Source: Saccharum officinarum
Taxonomy: Eukaryota > Streptophyta > Magnoliopsida > Poales > Poaceae
Assembly (NCBI GenBank): GCA_020631735.1
Contig: CM036225.1
Location: 62,839,183 to 62,903,182 of the forward strand
Reading direction: 5' to 3'
DNA length: 64,000 nucleotides
Shown here: in pieces, positions 12,173 to 22,587 of the stretch
How positions within the stretch are numbered: position 1 is the stretch's first letter
How the letters are laid out: each line of letters begins with the position of its first letter
Program-made: the position numbers and the translations under genes
Notes under the pieces: model-generated
Told to the model about the DNA's origin: nothing
Seen by the model: the letters and a program-made list of their open reading frames with translations, nothing else
The model's database searches: none

Positions 12173-12921
12173 TGTGTTGATGCAAAAGTAGATCTGCAAA
12201 CACAAAGGGCTAATACCCGAATTCGATATCCAAAGCGTGCCAGTCGATTTGACCTGTTAATCGACAAGGATGAAGATACGAGCACTTTGGTCCTGACAAC
12301 AGCGATACGCTCGGAAGTCACGGCCAAGAGGTACTCACACGGAACTCGAGGATCGCCGAAGATTGCACTGGAGCAATGCAACTCGCCAAATCGATGAGAA
12401 CTCATAAAAAGAAAAATATGCAAATTGACGAAGTCGTCGAAAGTAGATGTAAATAAGAATAAAAGTTGTTTTTGATGTATTGATTGATCTCTTTTTTTAC
12501 ATTGCCCTTCACCCTATATTTATATCCTGATGTACAGAAACGTAACCAAATACAACTAGGACACTAAATCCAAATCTATGGAAACATATGACTTTGATAC
12601 AACTCAGACTCTAATAAACGTATATAAGGAAATTGACTCCTATCTTATTCCATAGTCCGCCTCAGTCACGATGGTATTCTCATCGACTTCCTTTTTATCG
12701 GCACAATCCCTGTTCCATCGGCAGCAGCCTTCAAACCATCTTTCATCGGCATCGGCAATAATACCCTTAACCTTATTGGCAACATTTCAATTTGAACCCA
12801 TACGCCGCTACCACTCATAAGCAAACTCATCTTCATCAGCTATCAATCTACACAATAATCTTTCTTCTGCTGATTAGTCATTCCTGACCATCTTGACACG
12901 TGCTAAAAAATGATGTCAACA
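12173..12921 (-). repeat. 5' LTR of the Tat element
   Basis: On the minus strand the LTR starts TGTTGACATC at 12921 and ends in ACACA at 12173, about 749 bases. An A/T-rich TATA-like box (ATATAAATATAGGG) lies near 12514-12527. The inner boundary is inferred from the adjacent primer-binding site, and no second LTR is present for confirmation. Confidence 0.65.
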
Positions 12922-13099
12922 GTCGTGGAATTGCATACTACTCCCTCCATACCAATTTATAAGACGTTCTGGGTCCGATGGAAATTACCAAATTATAAGA
13001 CGTCCTCGCATCCGACGTTCATCCCGCTTTCATCTTTTCCTAAAATGCCCCTCGTACCCTTCGTTCCTATCCACGCTCCCTCCGCCCCTCTCTCTACCG

Positions 13100-13640
13100 A
13101 GTCATCCTCCGCAGCTTCCCCAAATTGCCGGCGCTCCATGCTCCTCCGAGCACATCGTTGCGCCTTCCCAGCTGCACTTCGCCGAGTGCGTTGTTTCCTG
13201 CTGTTTCCCCCAACGAGACTCGCACCGGCCGAGGAGGAAGAGCAGTAGGACAACGAGCTGGATTTGGCCGAGGAGGCGCCATTAGTGGAGGGCGGCGGTG
13301 GCGTCGAGGTCTACAAGGTGAATCCCGACCTGGCTTAGAACGCGGCACGTTTGGCGCCACTGCTAGTGAAGGAGGGGCTGGATCCCAGACTCACCGACGG
13401 CGGTGCACAACCCGGCATCGCTGCTCAACCTCAAGCCCTTCGTCATGTTCGCCCAGGAGCCGGGACTCGCACCGTCTCAGCCTCGGCGTTCCCGACGACG
13501 ACGCCCTTGTCGAATCCGCCATTGGTGCCAAGAACTGCCTGCTTGGTCCCTAGACGTGGCAGCCCATTCAAGTTGCCGCAACACCTCATGAAGCCCCTGG
13601 ATCCAAGAAGAAGAGGATGAAGAGGTAAGGAAAAATCTCT
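13100..13640 (+). other. GC-rich gene-like segment inside the MLE, origin unrecognised
   Basis: A GC-rich block with long overlapping plus-strand frames, unlike the A/T-rich rest of the element. One frame reads VYKVNPDLA then NAARLAPLLVKEGLDPRLTDG across a TAG. A lysine/arginine-rich exon end with a consensus donor (GAAGAG|GTAAGG, near 13625) follows. It looks like part of a captured host first exon, but I do not recognise the gene. Confidence 0.35.
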
Positions 13641-13985
13641 CTTTTATTCTGATTTGTTTGATTGGGACTCTGAATACTTCCTGACCTGTTCTCTATTAGG
13701 ACTCGGCAATCCCTTCATTGTGCTCGCCCAGGAGCCGGGGTTCGCACCGCCTCGGCCTCGGCATTCCCGACGACGACGCCCTCGTTGAACTGTTGCGGTG
13801 CCAAGAACTACCTGCTCAGTCCCCAGACGCGACAACCCTTTCAAGCTGCCGCAATACCTCACGAAGCCTCTGGATCCAAGAAGAATGGATCCAAGAAGAA
13901 GAGGGTGAAGAGGTGAGGAAATCTCTCTTTTATTCTGATTTGTTTGATTGGGACTTTGAATACCTCCTGACTTGTTCTCTAATTC
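13436..13985 (+). repeat. Tandem duplication of an exon-intron unit, 275-base period
   Basis: Copy 1 (13436-13710) and copy 2 (13711-13985) both run from CCCTTCNTNNTGNTCGCCCA through a Pro/Lys-rich exon-like part and a GAAGAG|GT donor-like site into the same intron-like text (CTCTCTTTTATTCTGATTTG). They have diverged by scattered substitutions and small indels, including an additional GGATCCAAGAAGAA unit in copy 2. The duplication therefore happened after or during capture and is not recent. Confidence 0.8.
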
Positions 13986-15619
13986 CTTTGGTTAGGACTC
14001 AGCAAGTTTCTGATTTGCCCTCTAATTTCTTTACCTATCCATGGCAATTTGTTCTAAAATTTTTTCACTGTGTTCCCTTGACTTGGATAGCTACGGTTGA
14101 ACCTACAACCACAAGTTGTGACTATTGATGATCCATAATTTTATTGGTAAGCAAGAGTACTTGCTTTCTCATAGTGATTGTTTCCCTTCACGCATATTGA
14201 AAATCGATGATTTTTGCAGATCTGTTGGGAAAATAAGCATGGGATATCCACAACAGCAGATAAAGGTTACTCTAAGAAACTTGTGGTTGATGATTACTCT
14301 CAGGAATAGAAATATTTTTCTATCATAATATGTGAGCCCAAAACTGAAGTATTCAACTGTTTCTTCGCTGCTTCCGCCCATGTCAAGTGTGTTGTGGTGT
14401 GTGATTGTGATTTCTTCCTTCATGTTGTTTGTTTGATGAGTTTCTGTCGGTCAGTGTCATCTGTCAGTCAATATCTTTGGTCACACTACAACAACTTACT
14501 GTTGCATGTTCGTTCACATTGTGCTGACTGCAATTCATGTTCTTTCATGAGCACGTCAGTTGGTAGCTTTGTAGTCGCACTACCAGTCTACCGCCCGAGT
14601 AGTCAAGTTTGGCTCTCTAGTGCGGAACCTACAGCTGAGTTCCAGCACCATGAAGCCACTACCGACAGTGCAGATTCTTGCATAAAGTAGGTTAGTTGAT
14701 GATTTCCTACTCCTAGGAATACTTAGGCTAAACTATGCCAGCAGAGTGCTGATTATTGTTGAAGATTTTTTTAAAAAAATTGTCTCATGAGTAAGTCAAG
14801 TCACAGATCTTAACTTGACTGATGTTATCTAAAATAATGAGTACAGTATTGCTGCACTGCCCATTTTGAAGCTGCTAGTAGCTTAAAAAAAATCATATAT
14901 ATCCTCCATATCTATGGTCAGTGCTTAACTTTACCCTGTTTGTTTCAGGCTGGTATGAGCGAAGCCCCCAAGGGATCTTATAGCTCAATCTTTCTTTTCA
15001 TGAGCTTACACTTCTGGTATAAGTTCTGCACACATTTACAGTACCATTCTTAAGTCTAGCTTGTGATTTGTCAATATTCAGACTATTGCAACGTTACAGC
15101 CTTGAGTATTATTTCTCGATGATGAGCAGCAAGAAGATGGTGATCTTGGCTTTATGCTTAAGTCCAGAAGGTCGATGAATCCTAACAGCTCAACAAAGGT
15201 ACATACGAATTCTTTCCCAGTTAATTTGTTCTTTAGTGTTTCTAATTGAACATGTTAGATATATATCGTGATCAATCTTTTATACTGCTAGAATTATGCA
15301 TCTGAATTTTTTGATTCAAAACAGAAAATACTGAATAATTAGAGGTATGCTAGCAGATTGTTTGAGAAACTATAGATGCATATTTGTATTAAATCTCAGT
15401 GAAACATATTGATGACTGAAAAATAATGGAAACTATAGATAAGTATTGTCACTCATACATAGGTTCTGAATCAATATTTTGTTATTCTCTTTACACACAT
15501 AGAAATGTGCTATCATAATCTTTACAAAATCTATGGAAATGTGCTATCATAATCTCTACAAAATCTCCTATAGCAACACACTAAGATACTCAACTAAATT
15601 CTGCTAGATGGGCAAGCGC

Positions 15620-16897
15620 GATAGCATAGAGATCACTCTCGCATGACAATCGATGAGGTAGCCTCCCTTCTCTTTCTAGACGTTGCTTGTTCATATGCGG
15701 GACTTTGTACCCATTTCCTCCTCTAATTTTCATAACCTCTTTCATGCACAAATATAGACTTAGGAATACTCGGTTGAGATTCGCCTTATCTTATTCTTCA
15801 AACTCTTTCTCCACATTATAAATTAGATCTTTAATAGTTTTGAGGCTTCCACAGTCAATTAAGGACTGTATAGAGTTGAAGAAACCCAGGTCCAAAACAT
15901 TCATGTCTGGGGAGTTTGCCGGCTGTTGCATGAGTCTAATGTCTAGCCCAGTTTTCGCCACAGTTTCAAGAAAGAGTGGATCGTCTGGACGAAGATGCGT
16001 TCGAGCATTATCTTGCTAAATGAAAATAGGCTTGCCTGCGTCTTCTCTTGGCCACTTCTCTTCAATAACTAGGATAACCTTCTCAATCATATATTGTCTC
16101 ATTACCTCCCGGTTGACTATGACAGATTTGGTTTCTAAGGTCCCTCTGTCTCTGTTCCGGCTCCATCTTGCTGCTGGCACCTCTTTCACAAAGGGCCACA
16201 CTCCAAGCTTTCTAGAAAATGTCAAATTCCGTTGCTCATCATATTTCGGCCTACCTACAGCAGTCAGGAACATAACTTTACCAATGCTATTCTTGTTCTA
16301 AACTATGCGTATAGGGTCATCTTCTTCAGGCACCAAGTAGTATTTCCTTCCATTTTTGTCATAAAATACCATTTTTCATCGATGTGCACTATATTTTGCA
16401 TATCCTTGAATTTAGGTTCTACATCTCCTAGAGTTCCCTGATCTAGCATTGAAATGAAGAACTGTAGCCTATCTCTTTTGTTGGTCTCTCTCAAGAGTGG
16501 CTTCAAGGTACTGGATGGCGTCTTATCTCACCTAGCTTGAACTTTCTATGCAATGTAGAAACACTGACGTCTAAGGACTTAGCTAGTGACTTTAAGGTGG
16601 ATCTCCTACGTAGTGGAATACTGGCCATTCGAGTGAGATCAAGTTCCACTTTCTTGCGACCCATATGGGCAGTTTTTATGTTAGAAACATCAACCTCTTG
16701 TCCTGGTGCAATCTGCTCCCTTGCACATTTCCAGATCCTTTGAACAACTCGAATACGTGTCTGGAAGAAAGCAGCAACCTCCTTCGTTGCATTCTTTGGT
16801 AGTTTTCCATTTTTGCTTTTTGCATGTAAAGTTGTGTACACTGCATATCTTTGTGCATCAGTTAACCATTTCCTTATCCTCATCTGTGGTTGAACAC
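15620..16897 (-). pseudogene. MLE transposase main exon, multiply broken
   Basis: The exon starts after a TTGCAG acceptor at 16897. It encodes two helix-turn-helix regions (RKWLTDAQRYAVYTTLH ... RVVQRIWKCAREQ; then STLKSLAKSLDVSVSTLHRK) and the catalytic triad: first Asp in HIDEKWYFMTK, second in QDNARTH, third in NVLDLGFF. By my count 39 residues separate the second and third Asp, the DD39D signature of plant MLEs. A late KANLNRVFL / GGNGYKVPHMNK block also matches the family. Lesions: two frameshifts (near 16506 and 16300) and stops before QDNARTH (about 16014-16019), at 15791-15793 and near 16295. The element cannot make its own transposase. Confidence 0.85.
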
Positions 16898-17481
16898 CTG
16901 CAAGTGCAACAATAAAAAGAAGGGAATTAGGTTGATTCACATTAACATCATTTTTATTCAAGGTTTGAACAAGTAAAAGATTGAATCAAGCAACATGCCA
17001 ACATGTTGTTCAGAATTCACTTATAGATAAGCCAGTTACTGCAATTTTCATCTACAAAATTTTGAATAGACAACATTTGTATAAAATCACAAAGATTGGC
17101 AGAGCTGTTTTTTCATAAAAGCGCAAGAAAATGGACTTCATAAATTTCTTTCAATTTAGTTTGCTACAAACATGTTACTCCTATGTTTCAAACTATCAAT
17201 TTCCAACACCTGTAGTTCTGTTTTGTCTGAAGTAGAAATATAAACCTTTTTTTAATGCAATATGAACTATAACCTTGACCAAGACCTCCTGTTGTTTATG
17301 GCTAGTTGCAACCCTCTTGGTCATTGGTTCCCACGTTGAAAGCTCTTCTGGCTGTAATTTGTTTTGTTTTTGTTATCATTATGGTTCTATCATGATTTCA
17401 TGTACACATGTGCTACCGTAACATCTCCAATCTGGAGCAAGTAGTACCATGTTTCATGGAACTTTCCTTGGTAATCTGCAG

Positions 17482-17561
17482 ATGCATATGATCCACTTGA
17501 TCCGAATGGGAACATAACAATTATGTGGGACGTAATACGGTGGACTCCAAATGGCTATGTG
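17482..17561 (+). pseudogene. Captured exon of a COBRA-like GPI-anchored protein gene
   Basis: Between an acceptor (AATCTGCAG, ending 17481) and a donor (GTGAGTG at 17562) one phase encodes AYDPLDPNGNITIMWDVIRW followed by TPNGYV. This corresponds to the conserved N-terminal exon of COBRA/COBRA-like proteins, plant cell-surface proteins that influence cellulose deposition. Flanking text is intron-like. No other COBRA exon was recognised, so this is an isolated fragment lying within the MLE boundaries. Confidence 0.75.
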
Positions 17562-18036
17562 GTGAGTGAACGATGTGTGTTTGAAGCTGCTTATACCATC
17601 ATTAAAAAAATTCTAGTGCATGTTTCTGTTGTTACAAAAGTCTGCATATGCTCTCATAGTCCTTAGACAAGATTATTCTACAAGACTCTTCGTGCATGCC
17701 AGTTATCGCGTCTTACTAGTCTTGGTTCTTGTTGGCGGTATTCTGCTTTTTCTGTCATTCTTTTGTGTCAAGAAACCCCATGTCCTCTGTTATATTGCCA
17801 TTCTGCTCCGCTAGTCTTTGCCCATTGGGGGCGAACATAGTGCCAAGGACTTCTTTAATTTGCAAGCATACAACTAGTAATTGAAAATGCATGTTGTTAA
17901 CTGATGTACTGTGAATTGTGCAATTTGATTAGCTAATCAATGAACTAGTAATTGGAGCATCTCTGAATATATGGAGTATCAACTTATCAAGTAACTGGAC
18001 GCAATGCATTTGAGTTGTATAAGCTGTTAGAAATAT

Positions 18037-18236
18037 GCAGCCCTACTCTTGATCTTTTATCACATTATTGACAGAAATGGTTTGTGGGGGTGGATCTCAT
18101 GGATCAACATCACATTAGTTTCCAATGACACTTCTAGTGCAGCTCTGCTCTTGATCTTTTATCACATTATTGACAAAAATGGTCTGTGGGGGTGGATCTC
18201 ATGGATCAACATCTCCAGTGACACCTTCTATAGCAG
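18037..18236 (+). repeat. Direct tandem repeat, 102-base period
   Basis: The segment containing GATCTTTTATCACATTATTG occurs at 18051 and again at 18153 with a few substitutions. Read on the plus strand it duplicates a short open stretch containing LWGWISWIN, but no gene assignment is possible. Confidence 0.8.
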
Positions 18237-18257
18237 ATTTCTACCTCATCAAGTCTA

Positions 18258-18446
18258 TCAAAAGAGGAGCGAGGAAGAGGCAAATGCAGAAGCAGAACCT
18301 ATACCTGTAGCATTAGAGTCATCTCCTTCATCTTGAGCTAGAGCATCGACATCCTGGTGGGCTACGGCCTCACCTTCAGGTATGATCCCTCCATCTAAGT
18401 CTTCTGGAGGTGTACAATTGAGGTCAAGACGAATACCCATTGCCAT
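18258..18446 (-). CDS. Possible N-terminal exon of the MLE transposase
   Basis: A minus-strand frame near the right end begins MAMGIRLDLNCTPPEDLDGG and continues with acidic residues. Plant MLE transposases often have a short acidic first exon with a DLN-type motif, followed by a long intron. The position, upstream of the main exon and just inside the right terminus, fits this. The splice to 16897 is not proven, and the frame ends in a stop at 18258. Confidence 0.4.
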   Translation of the reverse strand: MAMGIRLDLNCTPPEDLDGGIIPEGEAVAHQDVDALAQDEGDDSNATGIGSASAFASSSLLF

Positions 18447-18956
18447 GGAGGTGAATTGTTGATCCAATCACCCAATTTCACACCTGTTTATGCAGATGAG
18501 CATCCAATGAGTTGGCTTCGTGAAGAAAGCTAGAGGGAGGAGGGCAGCTGGCTGGCCAGACATGGGCATGCAAGGACGGATGCTCACCTGGCTGGCTAGC
18601 ACGCTTGGAGGACCTGTTGGCTGTTGATCAGACTTGGGGACCTTTGCTTTCGGAACAAATCCAGTGAAGGCGGATGGCCAGCGGTAGCAGGGGAGCTGAG
18701 CTCATGGAGGAAATCATGGGCGGGTGGCCGGGCGTCAAGCAGTGGAGCGCCCGCCCACGCGGTGGGCTTCCTGGTGCCTGCGGCGAGAGGCGGGATGGTT
18801 CGTGTTCGCAGCAGAAATTTAAAATTTTCGGTGCTGCCTGTTGCGTCAAAGTTGTGTGTAGCGTTTGAAATTCTCGGTGCTCTCTGTTGTGATAGCTGGC
18901 ACCCACGAAAAGAAGAAAGTCTCGGTGCTCTCAGTTGCGTGTAATTAATTTGGACT

Positions 18957-19224
18957 GTGTTTAGTTTCTCCAAACTTCCTGAATTTGACACTGTACAAAA
19001 AGAAGATTCTCCGTCACATCAAACTTATGGTACATGCATGAAGTACTAAATGTAGACGAAATAAAAAACTAATTGCACAGTTTGGTTGTACTTTGCGAGA
19101 CGAACGTTTTGAGCCTAATTAGTCAACGGTTGGACAATTATTACCGAATACAAACGAAAATACTACAATGACGCTACGGTAAATTTGACACTCCCAACTT
19201 TGGCAACTAAAAACAGCCTTGGTG
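18957..19224. mobile_element. MITE of the abundant grass TGTTTAG family, inside the MLE
   Basis: It carries the family landmarks CGTCACATC, ATGCATGAAGTACTAAATGT, TAATTGCACAG, GAGACGAACGTTTTGAGCC and ends CTAAAAACAGCC. A possible TGG duplication flanks it. Confidence 0.65.
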
Positions 19225-19610
19225 GCAGAGGGGTAGAAGTGACAATTTGTACTCTACCTTAATCTATGCTAAACTGGTCGGAACGTCTTATAAATTGATA
19301 CGAAGGGAGTAGTACTGTAGTTCAGTGAGCCGCGGTACTGGCAGTAATGGCCGCAGCAGCAGCCAGCAGCGGCATGGGGCAGTAGTAGCTTGTGTGCTTT
19401 TGGGCGGCGTGGCCAGGCCTGTTTTGTAGCGTTTCAATGCGCTCTGCTTTGCCTTTGCCCCCCTGCTCGTCCCAGTGTCGTCGGAACGAATTGAATTGCT
19501 ACTGCGCCGGCAGGCCGGCCGGCCGGCGACAATGGCAGCAGCATGCTGCGTCGTGCCGTGTCATCGTGCCAGGACCTGCACCCGTGCACAGTAGTGGGCG
19601 AGTTGCTCTA

Positions 19611-20084
19611 GGCCGTGTTTAGATGAACCCTAAAAGTTAGAATTTTTTCACTCTCTTCATCACACTAGGCCCGTTTGGTTACGGTTTGTTAAAGTTTAAC
19701 ACCCATCACATCAATGTTCCCTCGAATGCATGGAGTACTAAATGTAGACTAATTGCATGCATGTCGACACAGATTAGGAGTAATTTACGAGACGAATCTA
19801 TTAAGCCTAATTAATCCAAAATTGGAAACTTTTTGTCAAATAAGACGAAAATGCTACAGTGTTTGTTAAACTTTAACACCCCAAACCAAACACCCCCTTA
19901 ATCTTTGGACGTATGTATGGAGTAGTAAATATAGATAAAAAAAATAACTAATTGTACAGTTTGATTGTAAATCACGAGATGAATCTTTTGAGCCTAGTTA
20001 GTCCATAATTGAACAATAATTGTTAAATACAAATGAAATGCTACGGTTTCAAATTTTTCCAACTTCTTCCGTCTAAACGAGGCC
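19611..20084. mobile_element. Grass MITE (TGTTTAG family) split by a second MITE
   Basis: The outer copy runs from GGCCGTGTTTAG to CTAAACGAGGCC and is flanked by CTA on both sides. A second MITE (19668-19897) has GGCCCGTTTGGTT / AACCAAACACCCCC ends of the Tourist (PIF/Harbinger) style. It interrupts the outer copy, flanked by CTA and TTA (imperfect duplication). Nothing else is seen in 19310-19610 except GC-rich noncoding sequence. Confidence 0.75.
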
Positions 20085-20275
20085 CTAGTGTTGGAGTGTC
20101 CTGCCTAGTGGCTGGGAGTGGTTGCATTTGCTGTGCGTCTGTGTCCCAACTACTTCCACTGCCATGCTATCTGCCCAAGCGTCCATGGGATGGGACGCCC
20201 AAGTGCCATGCTATCTTCCCAAGGAATGAGGACCAGGAGAGAGCATGATCGTGATTACTACCAGGTTTTGAACTC

Positions 20276-20761
20276 GGCCCTTGTTTAGGCCCATGTTTAG
20301 ATCACCTCAAAATTCTAAGTTTTTTCACTCTCTCTCCATCACATCAATTTTTAGCCGTTTGCATGGAGTACTAAATGTAGGTAAAAAAAATATCTAATTA
20401 CACAGTTTAGTTCAAAATTACGAGATGAATCTTTTGAGCCTAGTTGGTCTACGATTGGACAATATTTGTTAAATAAGACGAAAGTGGTACTATTCATCAG
20501 GTTGAAAAAATCTAAAATCTAAATAAGGGCTAGATTGAAGAAAATTTCAAACCGATGAATAGTACCACTTTCGTCTTATTTGGCAAATATTGTCCAATCA
20601 TGGACCAACTAGGCTCAAAAGATTCATCTCGTGATTTCCAACTAAACTGTGTAATTAGTTATTTTTTTACCTACATTTAATACTCCATGCAAGCGGTTAA
20701 AAATTGATGTGATGGAGAGAGAGTGAAAAAACTTGGAACTTTGAGGCAAACTAAACCAGGC
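20276..20761. repeat. Two MITE copies in inverted orientation forming a long hairpin
   Basis: Left arm about 20288-20524 and right arm about 20534-20757 are near-complementary along their length. For example, GTGGTACTATTCATC on the left faces GATGAATAGTACCAC on the right. The loop between them is only about ten to twenty bases. Both arms carry the TGTTTAG-family landmarks. Confidence 0.85.
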
Positions 20762-20992
20762 GTCGGCTGTGGATCTGCGATCCGATCCTTGGGCTCCGTA
20801 ACGGTAATGCCAGTGCCGTGCCAGGAGCGGCGTCGGGCGGCAGTGCCGTGCCAGAGAAGGGAGCAGTAAACAATGGCGGTCGTGGCGTCCCAAAGGAAAA
20901 GACGAAAGCCTAGGAAGCGGACAGGCGCGGGACAAGGGCTGGCACGCGTCTCGGGCTCGGCCCTCGGTGGCGCCGTGGCGTGGTTGGACCTG

Positions 20993-21265
20993 GGCCGTGT
21001 TTAGTTGGCCCAATTTGGGTGTGCCAAAATCTGCACAGTGAAGTCTTCTTTACTGTAGTATTTCGTTTGTATTTGTGAATTTTTGTCCAAACATTGACTA
21101 ATTAGGCTCAAAAGATTCGTCTCGCAAAGTACAACAAAACTGTACAATTAGTTTTTGATTTCATCTACATTTAGTACTTCATGCATGTACCGGTATTTTG
21201 ATGTGATGGAGAATCTTCTTTTTTATAGTAGAATTTAGGGGAAAATTTGATATCTAAACAGGCCC
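20993..21265. mobile_element. MITE, TGTTTAG family, CTG duplication
   Basis: Ends GGCCGTGTTTAG and CTAAACAGGCCC, flanked by CTG. Internal landmarks AGGCTCAAAAGATTCGTCTC and ACATTTAGTAC are present. Confidence 0.75.
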
Positions 21266-21585
21266 CTGGACGGGATCCAGCCGGCCTTCCCCTGCTGCCT
21301 GCTCCTACGGGCTACGGCTACGGCCTCTGGGGCTAGCGTCGGCGGCCGGACCAAGCACGACGCGGTCACCGGCACGCGCATAGGACCGCGGATCGCGCCG
21401 CCGTGCCTCTCGCACCGAGCGCGTAAACAATGCAGCAGCCGTTTGATTGTTGCTCTAGGTGATCCACTGACCGTCCGTCCTCTCTGTAGCGGCAGCCGGC
21501 CGGCAGGTGCGTGTGGGCTGACCCATCCCAATTCCGATGGCACGCACGGCACAACCTGACAACCAACACTGGCTTGCCGAGCTTA

Positions 21586-21901
21586 GGCTGACTGCACCGC
21601 TGAGCGGTAAAGCGGCCGGTACGCTAGCGGTGGTGTACCGCTCGTCCGCACCGTGTGCCTGCAAAGCGTCTAAACCCAGCGTACGCAGTAAGCCACGGTA
21701 AACACTGTAGCTGAGAGAGAGAAAGTTAGTGGGAGAGAGAAAGAGAGAGGGAGAGGAATAAAATATGGAATAATGAGTATAGAGTATGAGATAAAGATAA
21801 TATAGGTGCGAGAGAAATAAGTATAGAGTAAAAAATCTTCACGACTAAAATAGAATATTCCTTTTAGAGATGAAAATATAGATCGACGAGTGCAGATAGC
21901 C
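21586..21901. mobile_element. MITE with GGCTGACTGCACC / GAGTGCAGATAGCC ends, TTA duplication
   Basis: The inverted ends are about 14 bases with mismatches, and TTA flanks both sides (21583-21585, 21902-21904). This fits PIF/Harbinger-type MITEs. The interior has a purine-rich GAGAGAGA tract. Confidence 0.7.
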
Positions 21902-21951
21902 TTACACGCTTCAGCACAATGTGACGGACAGCGATGGTGCTAATTGACCAA

Positions 21952-22196
21952 GGCCTTGTTCACTTTCCCATCCCAACCTAAAATATTTCCTCTTTCACCC
22001 ATCACATCAAATCTTTCGACGCATGCATGGAGCATTAAATATAGGTAAAAAAGATAACTAATTGCATAGTTTGTCTGTAAATGTCGGGACGAATCTTTTG
22101 AGCCTAGTTAGTCCACGATTGAACAAATTTTGCCAAATAACAACGAAAAATACTACAATAACTCTTCGCCTAATTTTCACGAAGTGAACACACCCC
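21952..22196. mobile_element. MITE, TGTTTAG-related family, CAA duplication
   Basis: Ends GGCCTTGTTCAC and GTGAACACACCCC, flanked by CAA. It lies just upstream of the MIP1-like gene, with its right end about 390 bases from the predicted start codon. Confidence 0.72.
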
Positions 22197-22587
22197 CAAA
22201 TGCTTCGGTTGGGTCTACTACCTGCCTGCCTCCACCTCGCCTACGCGCGACCACCTCGAGTGGCGAGTTCGGCCACCCACTCCACGCCACCGTGGTCCGT
22301 GGACACGGCCAGCCACGTACTACGAAGCCCCGCTACCCGCCCCGCCCGCCGGCCGGGCCAATAAGCGACCATGCGTTTCAAAATTTGAAGGACCCGACGA
22401 GGCAGTCAAACCAAGCGCAAGATCTCCCGTCCCGTCGCCTCGCCACTCGCCAGTCGCATCGCCTGCCGCCTCCCTGCACCCTGCTCCTGCCGCCGGCGGC
22501 GGCGGTGTCGCCTCTCCTCACTCCGACCTCGTCGTCTCGGCCCCGACACGGAGGAAGCCGTGAGGGTGAGGCCGGCACGACGCCACC
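22197..22587 (+). promoter_or_regulatory. Proximal promoter / 5' leader of the MIP1-like gene
   Basis: A 390-base stretch becoming strongly C/G-rich toward the ATG at 22588, with no other coding gene. I see no clear TATA box. The 5' limit is set by a MITE. Confidence 0.4.

Larger units (their letters stand above)
4394..12921 (-). mobile_element. Degenerate Ty3/gypsy retrotransposon, Tat lineage (RIRE2/Retand-like)
   Basis: Reading the minus strand from right to left gives a 5' LTR (12921-12173), primer-binding site, gag, protease, RT-RNase H, a second RNase H and integrase. An antisense ORF on the plus strand lies beyond integrase. The additional archaeal-type RNase H and an antisense ORF between pol and the 3' LTR are known hallmarks of Tat-lineage elements. 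The 3' LTR is missing, either in the gap or lost. Gag and pol carry several stops and frameshifts, so this copy is dead. The words CCGAT and ATCGG recur throughout. Confidence 0.88.
12941..19309 (-). mobile_element. Mariner-like element (MLE), DD39D type, carrying gene fragments
   Basis: The left end reads CTCCCTCCATACCAATTTAT and continues AAGACGTTC. The right end is its inverted copy with few mismatches (reverse complement CTCCCTTCGTATCAATTTAT, then AAGACGTTC). Both ends are flanked by TA (12939-12940 and 19310-19311), the TSD of the Tc1/mariner superfamily. The ends match the Stowaway-type CTCCCTCC terminus. A subterminal second copy of the ATTATAAGACG motif lies near 12990-13000. Inside are a broken transposase on the minus strand, a COBRA-like exon, GC-rich exon-like tandem copies and a later MITE. 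At 6369 bases it is longer than usual plant MLEs (about 3-5 kb), consistent with acquired DNA. Confidence 0.85.
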
